DNA of 32,294 nucleotides, from contig NZ_CP015792.1 in NCBI RefSeq assembly GCF_001945665.1, positions 1-32,294 on the forward strand. The letters are read 5' to 3'. Shown here one piece after another: positions 8,527-16,806 of the stretch. Origin of the DNA: Borreliella mayonii (lineage in GTDB: Bacteria > Spirochaetota > Spirochaetia > Borreliales > Borreliaceae). Every line of letters begins with the position of its first letter. Positions within the stretch are counted from its first letter, which is position 1. The position numbers and the translations under genes are program-made. Under the pieces are notes generated by a model, which saw only the letters and a program-made list of their open reading frames with translations, was not told the DNA's origin and made no database searches.

Positions 8527-9704
8527 CTATTTTTTAGCTTTAATATCATTTCTAAATTTATACACAAAAATAAGAGATAATGTACAAAAAATAAGTATTA
8601 ATAAAACAAATGTATTTATAACACTTATAAAATTAGTTAAAACAGAACATATGGCTAATGCTAAAAATGAAAATACACGAGATATCATACTATTGACAGA
8701 GGTTATAGTTCCTAAAACTTTTGAATCTATATTTTTTCTTAAAAAATATTCTAAATTATTAGAATAAACAGAAATTAAAATTACTAAAAATGTGATTGTC
8801 GCAACAAATATGTAAATATGCGAAACTATTTTTATTAAAACTGACAATAAAGATATTATGGTTAAAATAAAATAAATATCATATTTTGAATTTTTCTAAA
8901 TACCCATGCTCCCACAATATCTGATAAACGAAATAGTACATAGATAATTCCAATTATACTAATAGATATGGTTTTGTCAATAAAAATTGCTTGCCAGTAT
9001 AAATAAAAGGGTTGATAAAAAAATTGAATAGAGCCAATCAAAATAAATAATTCTAAAAGTTCTTTGGATTTTAATAATGTTATTACAATTTTTTTAAACT
9101 TTATAAGATACAAAATTAAATCTTCTTTACTATGATTATGATCTGTATTTTTATCATTTGGTATAAAAAAAATTGTAATTAAAGACGCTAGCATATATAT
9201 TAATAATGAAATTAGGTAAATTTTTATATCAATGCACGAATATAGTACACTTCCGATGTATCCGCCTAAAATAGCACCAATACTTAGGATTATTTTTACA
9301 AATGATATAAAAGCTTTTAGCTTTTTTGAGTTATTTTGATATATTTTGGTAAAGCTAATGTCAATCGTACCAGTGTTAATAGCAGCCGACATCCCATATA
9401 TAAACCATGAAACACAAATAAATACAAATGAAGAAGTTTTAAAAATAATAAAATAAGAAGCCATTGATATAAAAATTGACACCAAGTAAACAATTTTTCT
9501 ATCAAAAATATCTGATATTACACCTGATGGAAATTCAAAAATAATAATTGCTACCATATAACAAATTTGTACCATAGCAATATCTTTTAGTGATAAACCC
9601 TTGTTTATTAAAATAATAGTTAATACAGCATGTGGCAAAGTTCTTGCAAATTCTGACAAAAATAAGGAATAAAAATAATATCTTTGATGCTTGCTTTCTA
9701 TCAT
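8527..9704 (-). pseudogene. MFS-type efflux transporter split by one frameshift
   Basis: Two adjacent minus-strand frames (9704-8862, 280 codons; then through 8527) together make one major facilitator protein of about 395 residues, the normal family length. The first part has about nine hydrophobic segments and the MFS signature after helix 2 (FPSGVISDIFDRKIVY, near residues 58-73, matching G-x3-D-x2-GR-R). The second frame adds the last helices (ISLLSVLIKIV, IFVATITFLVILISV, VFSFLALAICSVL). The frames join at T-runs in 8857-8872: losing one base there explains the split. The second frame's own ATG at 8847 lies inside a helix and has no RBS. The family exports drugs or small molecules; a related protein is BBI26 of lp28-4 (recalled). 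It is probably inactive unless slippage occurs or the read has an error. Confidence 0.8.
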
Positions 9705-9742
9705 AAATCTTTATTATATTTTAAAAAATTAATTTTTCATAT

Positions 9743-10012
9743 TCATTGCCAAAGCCAAGATTTACCAACAACAACAACAAAAAAAATAATCAATGCAATT
9801 GTATTATTAGCTAAAAAAGAAGGAGCTTGGTGATCTTTATTTGCCAATATTATTTTACTTCCTAATTTTAAAGATGCTGGCTTTTTTATAGCTCCTAATG
9901 TTAACAAATTAGTTGCAATATGAAATATTTGGAATATAAAATAAACCAATTCCCGAAAAAATCCTTGATATAGCCAATAATATTTATAAGTGGAATAGAA
10001 TTTAAAATACAA
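9743..10012 (-). CDS. Small ORF with hydrophobic C-terminus, doubtful
   Basis: An open minus-strand frame of up to 89 codons beginning at TTG, without a visible RBS. It ends with a clear membrane segment (NTIALIIFFVVVVGKSWLWQ) preceded by LTLGAIKKPASLKLGSKIIL. A more likely translated part begins later, but no ATG with RBS is present, so it may be the tail of a decayed membrane protein. No family recognised. It lies 38 bases upstream of the transporter start, on the same strand. Confidence 0.3.
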   Translation of the reverse strand: MYFKFYSTYKYYWLYQGFFRELVYFIFQIFHIATNLLTLGAIKKPASLKLGSKIILANKDHQAPSFLANNTIALIIFFVVVVGKSWLWQ

Positions 10013-10038
10013 AATTTATTAACCGGGTGCTAACAGTA

Positions 10039-10289
10039 GCTAATAGTCTGCTATTAGCGCTATTAAATACCAGCATTATTATCATTAATTGGTAGTTAAT
10101 GATAATAATAGTAAATTTTATTATATATGCATAATAAAAACAGATGATTTAGCAAAAATTAGTATTAAGCTGTAAAGTTTTTTACAACTTAATACTAATT
10201 TAAAATATAAAAACATCATAAAAACTAATTTAATATTTTTTTATCAAACAAATATATAGTTTAAAGAGAGCCAGCTATCTTTAAACTAT
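10039..10289. repeat. Cluster of four strong hairpins
   Basis: Four inverted repeats follow one another: GCTAATAG arms at 10039-10046/10051-10058; perfect 14-bp arms at 10075-10088/10096-10109; 20-base arms at 10157-10176/10181-10200 with one mismatch; and ATATAGTTTAAAG-type arms at about 10253-10267/10275-10289. Nothing here is coding. They lie between two decayed minus-strand genes and could be stacked terminators, or remains of a regulatory or replication region. Confidence 0.55.
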
Positions 10290-10319
10290 ATATCTTTCAT
10301 CTTTAAAAATGAATAGGGC

Positions 10320-11160
10320 TTGAATCCTCCAATTATATAGTTACAATAAATAAAAGTTTGGGGTTAATAAAATGCATTCAAAATGCATAGCAATCTCATT
10401 AGCTTTAATCTCTAAATTTATACTTGAATATAGTATTCGAGAAAATATTTGCTATTTTAAAATAGCCTTTTTAAAATATACAAAGATATTGTTTATATAG
10501 TTAACAATACCCCTTGTTGGCCTATAAAGGCTTTATAATATTATTATTAACAACCTATCCCTATAAATCATTGCCACTACTAAAGTTTCTAATTTGCCCA
10601 TTTTTTAAATAGTTATATTTGTTAACACTATTAGTATATTTGTTTTTGCACAAAACAGATATATTCCCGCCGAGTGTTTCAATAGCCTCTCCTCTCTAGC
10701 TCTAAATCATAAGATTATTCAAATCCTTGTTCTTAAACATATATAAAATTCCTTTAAAGGACTTACTTATTCTAAAAAATATTTTTAGGTGCTTGTCTAG
10801 CTATTGATTTCCAAAACACATCGTAGCTAATTAAAATATTGCTCAACTTTTTATATATTACAGCATCCTTATTAAGCGTGTTTCTTTGAAGAATCTATTG
10901 TGATCAAAATTAAAAACATTCTTGGTTGCTTATTACTGAAAATTTATTATCTATTGGGATTAATTTGTCTTTTTCTTTAATAATATTTAATTTTTCTTCA
11001 AATGCTTTATATCCAATAAAACCTCGCTGCTTGGCGAATACCCTTTTAGATTTCCGGTTGCTTTTTTGTCTATATTTTCTTATTTATTAAATCATTTATT
11101 CAAAATCTCTAATCTTATATTTTCTATTTTAATAATATTAAAGGTCAATTTACTCATAAA
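10320..11160 (-). pseudogene. Decayed unrecognised gene
   Basis: On the minus strand, starting with MSKLTFNIIKIENIRLEIL near 11157, coding-like peptides alternate between frames: KATGNRKSKRVFAKQRGFIGY, then FEEKLNIIKEKDKLIPIDNKFS, then LNKDAVIYKKLSNILISYDVFWKSIAR, then LYMFKNKDLNNLMI, NISVLCKNKYTNSVNKYNYL, and LEIKANEIAMHF near 10390. That is about 275 residues of one ancestral protein with many shifts and stops. I do not recognise it. The YDVFWKSIARQAP stretch recalls phage portal-type proteins such as those of the cp32 phage, but that is only an impression. Confidence 0.45.
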
Positions 11161-11169
11161 GCTTTCTTA

Positions 11170-11739
11170 TTATCTTTTTGATTCCTTGTATCTCTTTAAA
11201 AGCTTATTAAGAAAATCTTTTTGATTTTTAAAAATCTCATCCATCATAAAGCTTGCAAACCTAGAATTGTTTTTATAAAAGTTATAACTTTCCTGATTCT
11301 TAAGCTGGAATCTTAATGGTTTCATTGGATTTTGTTTTGATTTTTTTATTATACTATTTGCTTTATTTTTAATATATCTTATAGAGGCTCTTATTCCATT
11401 ATTAGTAATAAAATTTTCTTCCAATATACCTGCCTCAACTGCAGTAGCTAATTTTATATATTCATAGGATTGTGTCTTTGCTAATTTAAAATCTGATAGA
11501 AAATCTTTAAAAGATTTATATCCTCCTTCTAAGTAGAGCTTTTTGTCGTTTATTTTCTTAAGGATCTTCATGGTATCAATAATATTATATATTTCTGATT
11601 TAATATTATTTTTTAATTGCGTAATTAATCGTTCAAATTCTTCTTTTCTCTGATTTTCATTGCTTTGATCAAGAATATAATTTAAATTATTTTCTGAAAT
11701 TCTTTTATTAATTTTTAAATTAATGTTTTTTTTATTCAT
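11170..11739 (-). CDS. PF49 plasmid maintenance protein
   Basis: A Borrelia paralogous family 49 protein, last gene of the plasmid replication/partition cassette. I choose the start at 11739 (MNKKNINLKINKR, 189 residues) because AAAGGG lies just before it. The longer frame from 11772 would begin inside a palindrome and has no RBS. The protein is basic and helical, with a conserved centre (YKSFKDFLSDFKLAKTQSYEYIKL, about residues 70-95) that looks like a helix-turn-helix, followed by IRASIRYIKNKA. By position and charge it may act as the DNA-binding partner of ParA, the role ParB plays elsewhere; that is inferred. It lies 59 bases after parA, with a 26-bp palindrome between them. Confidence 0.85.
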   Translation of the reverse strand: MNKKNINLKINKRISENNLNYILDQSNENQRKEEFERLITQLKNNIKSEIYNIIDTMKILKKINDKKLYLEGGYKSFKDFLSDFKLAKTQSYEYIKLATAVEAGILEENFITNNGIRASIRYIKNKANSIIKKSKQNPMKPLRFQLKNQESYNFYKNNSRFASFMMDEIFKNQKDFLNKLLKRYKESKR

Positions 11740-11758
11740 ATTTTTACCCTTTATGTCC

Positions 11759-11784
11759 AACAAGTCCGGCATGCCGGACTTGTT
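11759..11784. promoter_or_regulatory. 26-bp perfect GC-rich palindrome between parA and PF49
   Basis: AACAAGTCCGGCA followed directly by its exact complement. It is far richer in G+C than anything nearby and lies 14 bases after the parA stop and 19 bases before the chosen PF49 start. It could be a centromere-like binding site for the partition complex, an operator, or an attenuator inside the operon. No T-run follows on the minus strand, so a simple terminator is less likely. Confidence 0.6.
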
Positions 11785-11798
11785 CAGTTTGTCAATTT

Positions 11799-12551
11799 TT
11801 ACAATTTCCCCAGAAACACATCCAATATTTTTTTATATTCAATAATATAGTCTTTTGAAAAATCAAATTTTTCATTACAGCCTATTCTTTTATTTAAATC
11901 TTCTCTTTCACTTATATATCCCAAAAACCCACTTTTCATGCTTACTATCTCCATTAATTGCTTGTGAGTAATATTTTTTTTAAACCTTGTAATAACAATA
12001 AATATTGGTATTCCGGCGACTTCTTTTATAAATTCTCTTAATGTTTCAAATCCTTCAACTGCCCATTTTTCCGCCGTCATTGGAGATATTACATAATGAC
12101 TACTAATTAGGGAAGTCTTTAATGTAAAATTCCTTTTAGGATTAGTATCAATTATAATATAATCATAGTTATCTGCTATAGAATTTAATTTTGTCTTTAA
12201 TAAAAATTCAATAGAACGATGTCGGTTGTCATAATAATATTCTCCATTTAATTCGTCAACTGTTATATAACTAGGTATCAAAGCTATATTATTATCAACA
12301 TTAATAATGCTTTTATTAATGTCTGCACCATCCTTTATAACATTTCCTATGTTTATTTTAGATATATCAAAGTTTTTTGTTTCTAATTCATTGTAATAAT
12401 AGCTTGTAGTAGCAGCTTGATCATCTGTATCGATTAAAAGCACTTTATGCTTTTGCGACAATAGATTTGCAAGTATTATTGAAGTTGTGCTTTTTCCAAC
12501 ACCTCCTTTAAGACTTGCAATTGTTATTATTTTTGATTTTTTTTTATCCAT
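11799..12551 (-). CDS. parA: PF32 ParA-type plasmid partition ATPase
   Basis: A 250-residue ParA/Soj-like ATPase of Borrelia family 32. It has a deviant Walker A (KGGVGKST, residues 15-22, with signature Lys15), Walker A' (LLIDTDDQA, Asp41) and Walker B (YIIIDTNP, Asp135). ParA dimers bind ATP and DNA and move plasmid copies apart; in Borrelia the PF32 type largely decides which plasmids are compatible. RBS AAGGAA lies inside the preceding PF50 gene, and the first 25 bases overlap the PF50 end, so the two are translationally coupled. Its sequence differs clearly from the broken PF32 at 25.3 kb (LLIDLDPQNS in the latter), so the two belong to different compatibility types. Confidence 0.93.
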   Translation of the reverse strand: MDKKKSKIITIASLKGGVGKSTTSIILANLLSQKHKVLLIDTDDQAATTSYYYNELETKNFDISKINIGNVIKDGADINKSIINVDNNIALIPSYITVDELNGEYYYDNRHRSIEFLLKTKLNSIADNYDYIIIDTNPKRNFTLKTSLISSHYVISPMTAEKWAVEGFETLREFIKEVAGIPIFIVITRFKKNITHKQLMEIVSMKSGFLGYISEREDLNKRIGCNEKFDFSKDYIIEYKKILDVFLGKL

Positions 12552-13081
12552 CTTGTAATTATTCCTTTTTCTGGATATTTTTTGCCATAAAATTCATATA
12601 CGTGTTTTTCTAATTTTGTAAACATATCAATACATGCCATGTTATACGGCGTATTTTCTTTTTCTTTTTTTAATAAACGAAACAATCCCTTAAAGTAACA
12701 AAAAACACTTCCTTTTTTAAATCTAAATTCTATGTAATGTGCTTTTGATAGTCCATATGACTTTGTGGCTCCATTTATTTCATATTTTACAAAAATGTTT
12801 TTTATTGGTTTTCTATAGCCGTAGTAAATACCTAAAAATTTGTCTCCTTCTTTTATGGGATATAAGCGAACCTCTTCAACTTTCATTTGATTAAACAGTG
12901 TTCTTAATGATATACGGCATTCGTTTCTTTTATTATCAATTCCTAGCTTATAAATATCCATCATTATTTTTGTATGATACATTGTTTTATTATTTTCTTT
13001 TTCAATCTTTATGAAACGATCTTTATTTTTACATTTAATTCTTGGTTTTTCTATTTTTATGGATTTTAGGATGTTCTTCAT
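12527..13081 (-). CDS. PF50 (DUF226) plasmid maintenance protein
   Basis: A 184-residue protein of Borrelia family 50, second gene of the cassette. Typical features are the basic N-terminus, YHTKIMMDIYKLGI (about 35-48), FLGIYYGYRKP (about 83-93), YIEFRFKKGSVFCYFKGL (about 116-133) and the C-terminal YEFYGKKYPEKGIITRWI. The precise function is unknown; the family always travels with rep and parA genes. RBS AAGGAT precedes its ATG, 9 bases after the PF57/62 stop. The same family is recognisable in the pseudogene at 24784, where many of these motifs survive. Confidence 0.88.
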   Translation of the reverse strand: MKNILKSIKIEKPRIKCKNKDRFIKIEKENNKTMYHTKIMMDIYKLGIDNKRNECRISLRTLFNQMKVEEVRLYPIKEGDKFLGIYYGYRKPIKNIFVKYEINGATKSYGLSKAHYIEFRFKKGSVFCYFKGLFRLLKKEKENTPYNMACIDMFTKLEKHVYEFYGKKYPEKGIITRWIKKNQK

Positions 13082-13090
13082 GTAGTATCC

Positions 13091-14194
13091 TTATACAACA
13101 TATTTGCTTGACGATTTTTTATTCCGGTTATTTTTCTTTTTCTTTATAGTTTCTAATAGTTCATAATAATAAGTATTAAACACTTTATTATATTCTAGAA
13201 TTTTTTTACTATTCAAATAATTTTTTATTATTTGTTTTAAAGATTCTATTTCAAGCTCTTTTTTTAATTGCTCAATTAGTATATTAAAAATATTTATTTT
13301 TATGTTTATGTATTTTTTTGTAGGATTTTCTTTTTTTCTTTCAATTGATTTTTCTAATTTAAGCCTTATATTATTTAGGTCTTTGTATTTTTTGTTTTCT
13401 ATTATGAAATGAGGCTTAAATTTGTAATTTTCGTATATGTTTTCAATTTGGATTTTTAGTTGTTTAACATCATATCCTTTTTTTTCTAATTGTTTTTGAG
13501 TTTTGCTTAGTATTTCTTTCAACATTTTTTGTTTTTCCCTAAAACAAATCTTGATTTTGTTATTATTTTCTTTTTTTGTTAAGTTAATTTCAATTTTTTT
13601 TACTATTTTTATTATTTCAATTATTTTATCCTTGCTAATATTTAAGTTTAAGATAGAAACAGTTTCTTTGGATAAGAAATTACATTTATTAAAATATTTT
13701 TTTATTTGATATTTTTCTATTTTTGCATTTCTTATTTCTTCTTCTTTATTATTATTATTATTATTACACTCCCCGGAATTTAGATTCCCCTCTTTGAAAA
13801 ATTTGTCTTTAAAGTATCTATTAACTCTTGTTTGGAATCTTATATCTTTTTTTTCTTTAAAGTGTTGGTTGATTTTACTGTAGCATTCCTTTTTTGGATA
13901 ATTAAGCTTGTAATAAATTTCAGTTCCAAAATTTACTCCCAAATGTTTATGGTAGTTGGTTGTGACTTTTATTTCTTTTTCTAATTTGTAAAGATAATTT
14001 TGCATTGTTTTTAGTTTAACAGTTAGTTGTCCATTTCTTTTTAGATTTTCATTAAAGTAATAGAGTATATTATTTTGGGTATATTTTTTATATTTACTAT
14101 TTATATATTTCAGTGTTGAGATAAAAACTATTAATTTATGTTGTAATTTATTCTGGCAATGTGTGTTTTTGTGGTTGATAAATGCATTTTGCAT
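13091..14194 (-). CDS. PF57/62 plasmid replication initiation protein
   Basis: First gene of the cassette, family 57/62, shown for several Borrelia plasmids to be the only protein needed for autonomous replication. I start it at 14194 (MQNAFINHKNT, 367 residues) because AGGAG lies eight bases upstream; the frame is open to 14260 but without RBS there. It shows a DNA-binding-like N-terminal region (LKTMQNYLYKLEKEIKVTTNYHKHLG, about 60-85), Lys/Asn-rich middle with a run of Asn encoded by ATT-type repeats (13753-13770), and a Lys-rich helical C-terminus containing IENIYENYKFKPHFI. The gene drives the operon PF57/62, PF50, parA, PF49 on the minus strand. Palindromes at 14444-14487 lie upstream and may belong to the origin. 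Confidence 0.9.
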   Translation of the reverse strand: MQNAFINHKNTHCQNKLQHKLIVFISTLKYINSKYKKYTQNNILYYFNENLKRNGQLTVKLKTMQNYLYKLEKEIKVTTNYHKHLGVNFGTEIYYKLNYPKKECYSKINQHFKEKKDIRFQTRVNRYFKDKFFKEGNLNSGECNNNNNNKEEEIRNAKIEKYQIKKYFNKCNFLSKETVSILNLNISKDKIIEIIKIVKKIEINLTKKENNNKIKICFREKQKMLKEILSKTQKQLEKKGYDVKQLKIQIENIYENYKFKPHFIIENKKYKDLNNIRLKLEKSIERKKENPTKKYINIKINIFNILIEQLKKELEIESLKQIIKNYLNSKKILEYNKVFNTYYYELLETIKKKKNNRNKKSSSKYVV

Positions 14195-14443
14195 ATTATT
14201 ACTCCTAGTTATTTTGATTTTTATAAATACATTTATATCACAGTATTTAAATAAAAGCAAATACTTTTATAAAAAAATCATAAAAATTAACAATTTGTTT
14301 TAATGTTTATAATTAGGAAGATTACAATTTATCATGAAGACAAATTGATTTTAATTCTAATTTGAGCTATACTACAATTAGTGTAGAAAAATATTTTCAT
14401 ATTAACTACCTATTTATTTTTGATCATTTTATGAGAGGCAAGC

Positions 14444-14487
14444 AGGGCTTATATAAGTTCTTTGGTTAGAGGGCTTATATAAGCCCT
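14444..14487. repeat. Repeated palindromic motif upstream of rep, candidate origin element
   Basis: AGGGCTTATATAAG at 14444-14457 is repeated at 14470-14483, where it extends to the perfect 18-base palindrome AGGGCTTATATAAGCCCT (14470-14487). The first copy and the end of the second also pair as an inverted repeat. It lies about 250 bases before the PF57/62 start. Repeated sites next to a rep gene commonly bind the initiator or control its promoter; here that is inferred. Confidence 0.5.
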
Positions 14488-15719
14488 GAGCTTTTACAAA
14501 AATTTTTTGTTTTAAAGGCGATAAAAATAGTTTTTAATACTTTTTACATATTTACTAAATTAAAGAGTAAAAAAATTTAGTTATTAATAATAATCTGAGT
14601 TTAGATTTGGAAAATTCAATAAGGGGTAGTTAAATTTTTAAAAGCCTGTATAAGTTTGTAAAAAAAAAATAAATAGCATTGTCAAAAATTTTAAAGGATA
14701 TGGGTATAAGTATTTAAATTTTAATTAAATAGTATAAATAGCAATTTACTTTTACAACAGTATTGATAAATTTAGATATTAAACTTATTCAATTTTCAAT
14801 TTTTATGCCTGCTAAAAGTTGAACAATTTGCCTTTTTATTACTCAATTTTTTATAAGCAATGTTTATTGCAGATCATTTAATGTGTAATGTTTACAGAAA
14901 CTTGCAAAAAATAATGGAAATAATTTTAAAGTGCAAATATATTGTGTTAACTATTTTGTCTTAGAGTTGCTTATATAAAAATGTAGATTTTAGTTGTATC
15001 CCTTAATATAATGTTGGACATGATATTAAAGTATCTATTAATAATGATTATGGGAAGTTAAGAATCTTTTATTTAGTTGTCAAATATGTGTTAATAAATA
15101 TCAAAGAAAAGACATTATTGAAAGTAAATAAAGATAATAGTAAGTATTAAAAAAAGATTGGGGGGTGTTATATATACTTTAAAGAAGTATTATTTAATAT
15201 AATTTAAAAAATTTTAAAGTGTTTGTGTCTTTTAAATGGGCCAATTTAGTTTTTAATTTTTTGATGTGATTTTTTATTTATCTTTAGTTTTGCTATTAAC
15301 GTGCTTTAGTAGTTTTGTTTGCATTAAACATTTTTTTAATTGCGTATTTCTTATTCAACCAATGGTGCGGATTTTTGTGCTCTTTGGAGCTTGATTTTTT
15401 ATATTTTCTTTAGCAAATTTGATTGCATTTGAGTTTTTGAATGTATATTGTAAATTATAGTGGCTTTTTTGAATTTTGCGGCTTGCAAAAACAATTTATT
15501 ACAAATGCATAATAATTTATTTTATTTTGTAGGCGGTTGTTCAACGGGCATAAAAATATATTATGCAATGTTATTCTATTTTTGTATCAACTGGATAGGA
15601 ATTGCAGACTGTGATTAAGCTAGAATTAATAAAAGCTTTTATAAAAAATAAATTTAAGCGCAATTAAGAAAATAATTATATTTAAAAACAATGCTTTAAA
15701 AATTACAAATATATATATA
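14488..15719. other. Intergenic region, likely containing origin, no gene
   Basis: About 1.2 kb with stops in every frame. Some minus-strand stretches between 15240 and 15560 look like worn coding sequence (FAKENIKNQAPKSTKIRTIG) but match nothing I know. Together with 14195-14443 it is the longest gene-free stretch beside the rep gene and so the most likely place for the replication origin. Confidence 0.4.
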
Positions 15720-16640
15720 GGAATGGACGACATTAGGCATGCAATATTACAAAGTGGCTGCCGAGCTCTTTAAAAAAGATGTCAAAGAAGTTAATTGGGC
15801 GGGGAGCATATAAAGCGCTGAGTTTTCAGCTAAGCATAAAGAGATAATTTGGGAGTGGTTTTATTAAATTGCTTAAAAAAGTAAAAAATAAGGGAATAGT
15901 TGTTGATTTTGACCAAGCTTGCCAAAAATATAGTAGTTAAAACTAACAACTTAATGTAAGATATTAATAATGCTTTTAAAATAAAAAATGTAAATATTTG
16001 TGTAGATAGATATGATATTTATAAATGTGCTTCTTTTATATTTAATAAGGCTATCGGGGTTAATAATAAAAATTCTTTGTGTAATTTAGAAAATCAGAAA
16101 ATCAATCTAAATTTTAAAAAAAATAAAAATAGATTAGCCAAAGGAAGTATTGCGAAAGACTGTCTATTTAGCATTAAAAATCCTTAGCAATTACATATAA
16201 GAATTTTATTATCTAGAAACACTACTATATGACCAAAAAGCGATTTAATTGACACAAATTTTAGAACGGTTTTGTTAGTTTGGGTGCAAAGTTTGAATTT
16301 TGCTTAAGTGTAAAAGATGAATTTTAACAACTATGATCCTATTTAGTAAGAAATGTTTCAAGAATTTGCAAGGGAAAAGGCAAAAGTATGGCTTTTAAAA
16401 TATGCAAAAAGGTGCTTAAAATAAGGTCAAAAAGAGAGAAAAAGAAGAGCGCAGCAGAAGAGAGTATTTATAAAGGACAAATTTATAAATTAGAGATTTA
16501 TAGAAAAGGTAATTCACCTTGAGGAAATAATTCTATATTTCAAGTGCTTTTAACTAAAAAGCAAAAGAAATTTAACCTATAATTTATATAAACTTTAGAT
16601 GGATATAAGTTTATCAAATTAATTTATCGGATTTGAATAT
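15720..16640 (+). pseudogene. Decayed plus-strand coding remnants, unrecognised
   Basis: Coding-like pieces on the plus strand: MQYYKVAAELFKKDVKEVNW (15739-15798), DINNAFKIKNVNICVDRYDI with FIFNKAIGVNNKN (15960-16070), LAKGSIAKDCLFSIKNP (to 16187), and AEESIYKGQIYKLEIYRKGN with FQVLLTKKQKKF (16455-16573). They change frame repeatedly. They may derive from one or two genes of about 150 residues each. I do not recognise them; phage-derived genes of cp32-like elements are a possibility that I cannot support. Confidence 0.35.
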
Positions 16641-16806
16641 GCTTTTTGTGATATCTGTAAAAAACCCTTTCAGTAGAAATTAATAACAAAAATTTCTAAG
16701 CCAAAAATAATATTATTAGCAATGTCTGCTTAAATAGATAAAATATTTTTCCATAAAAGCTTAAATATACTGGTTTTAAATTGTTAATAAATTTAAAAAG
16801 TTAAAC

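Noticed and set aside
9317..9505. Minus-strand 62-codon frame inside the transporter
   Set aside because: Overlaps the clearly coding MFS frame in another phase and has no support of its own.
10320..11160. Adenine deaminase (adeC) remnant, as on lp36
   Set aside because: None of the metal-binding His/Asp motifs of amidohydrolases appear in the reconstructed frames.
13503..13709. Plus-strand hydrophobic frame of 68 codons
   Set aside because: Antisense of the Lys-rich PF57/62 gene; hydrophobicity follows from the AAA/AAT-rich opposite strand.
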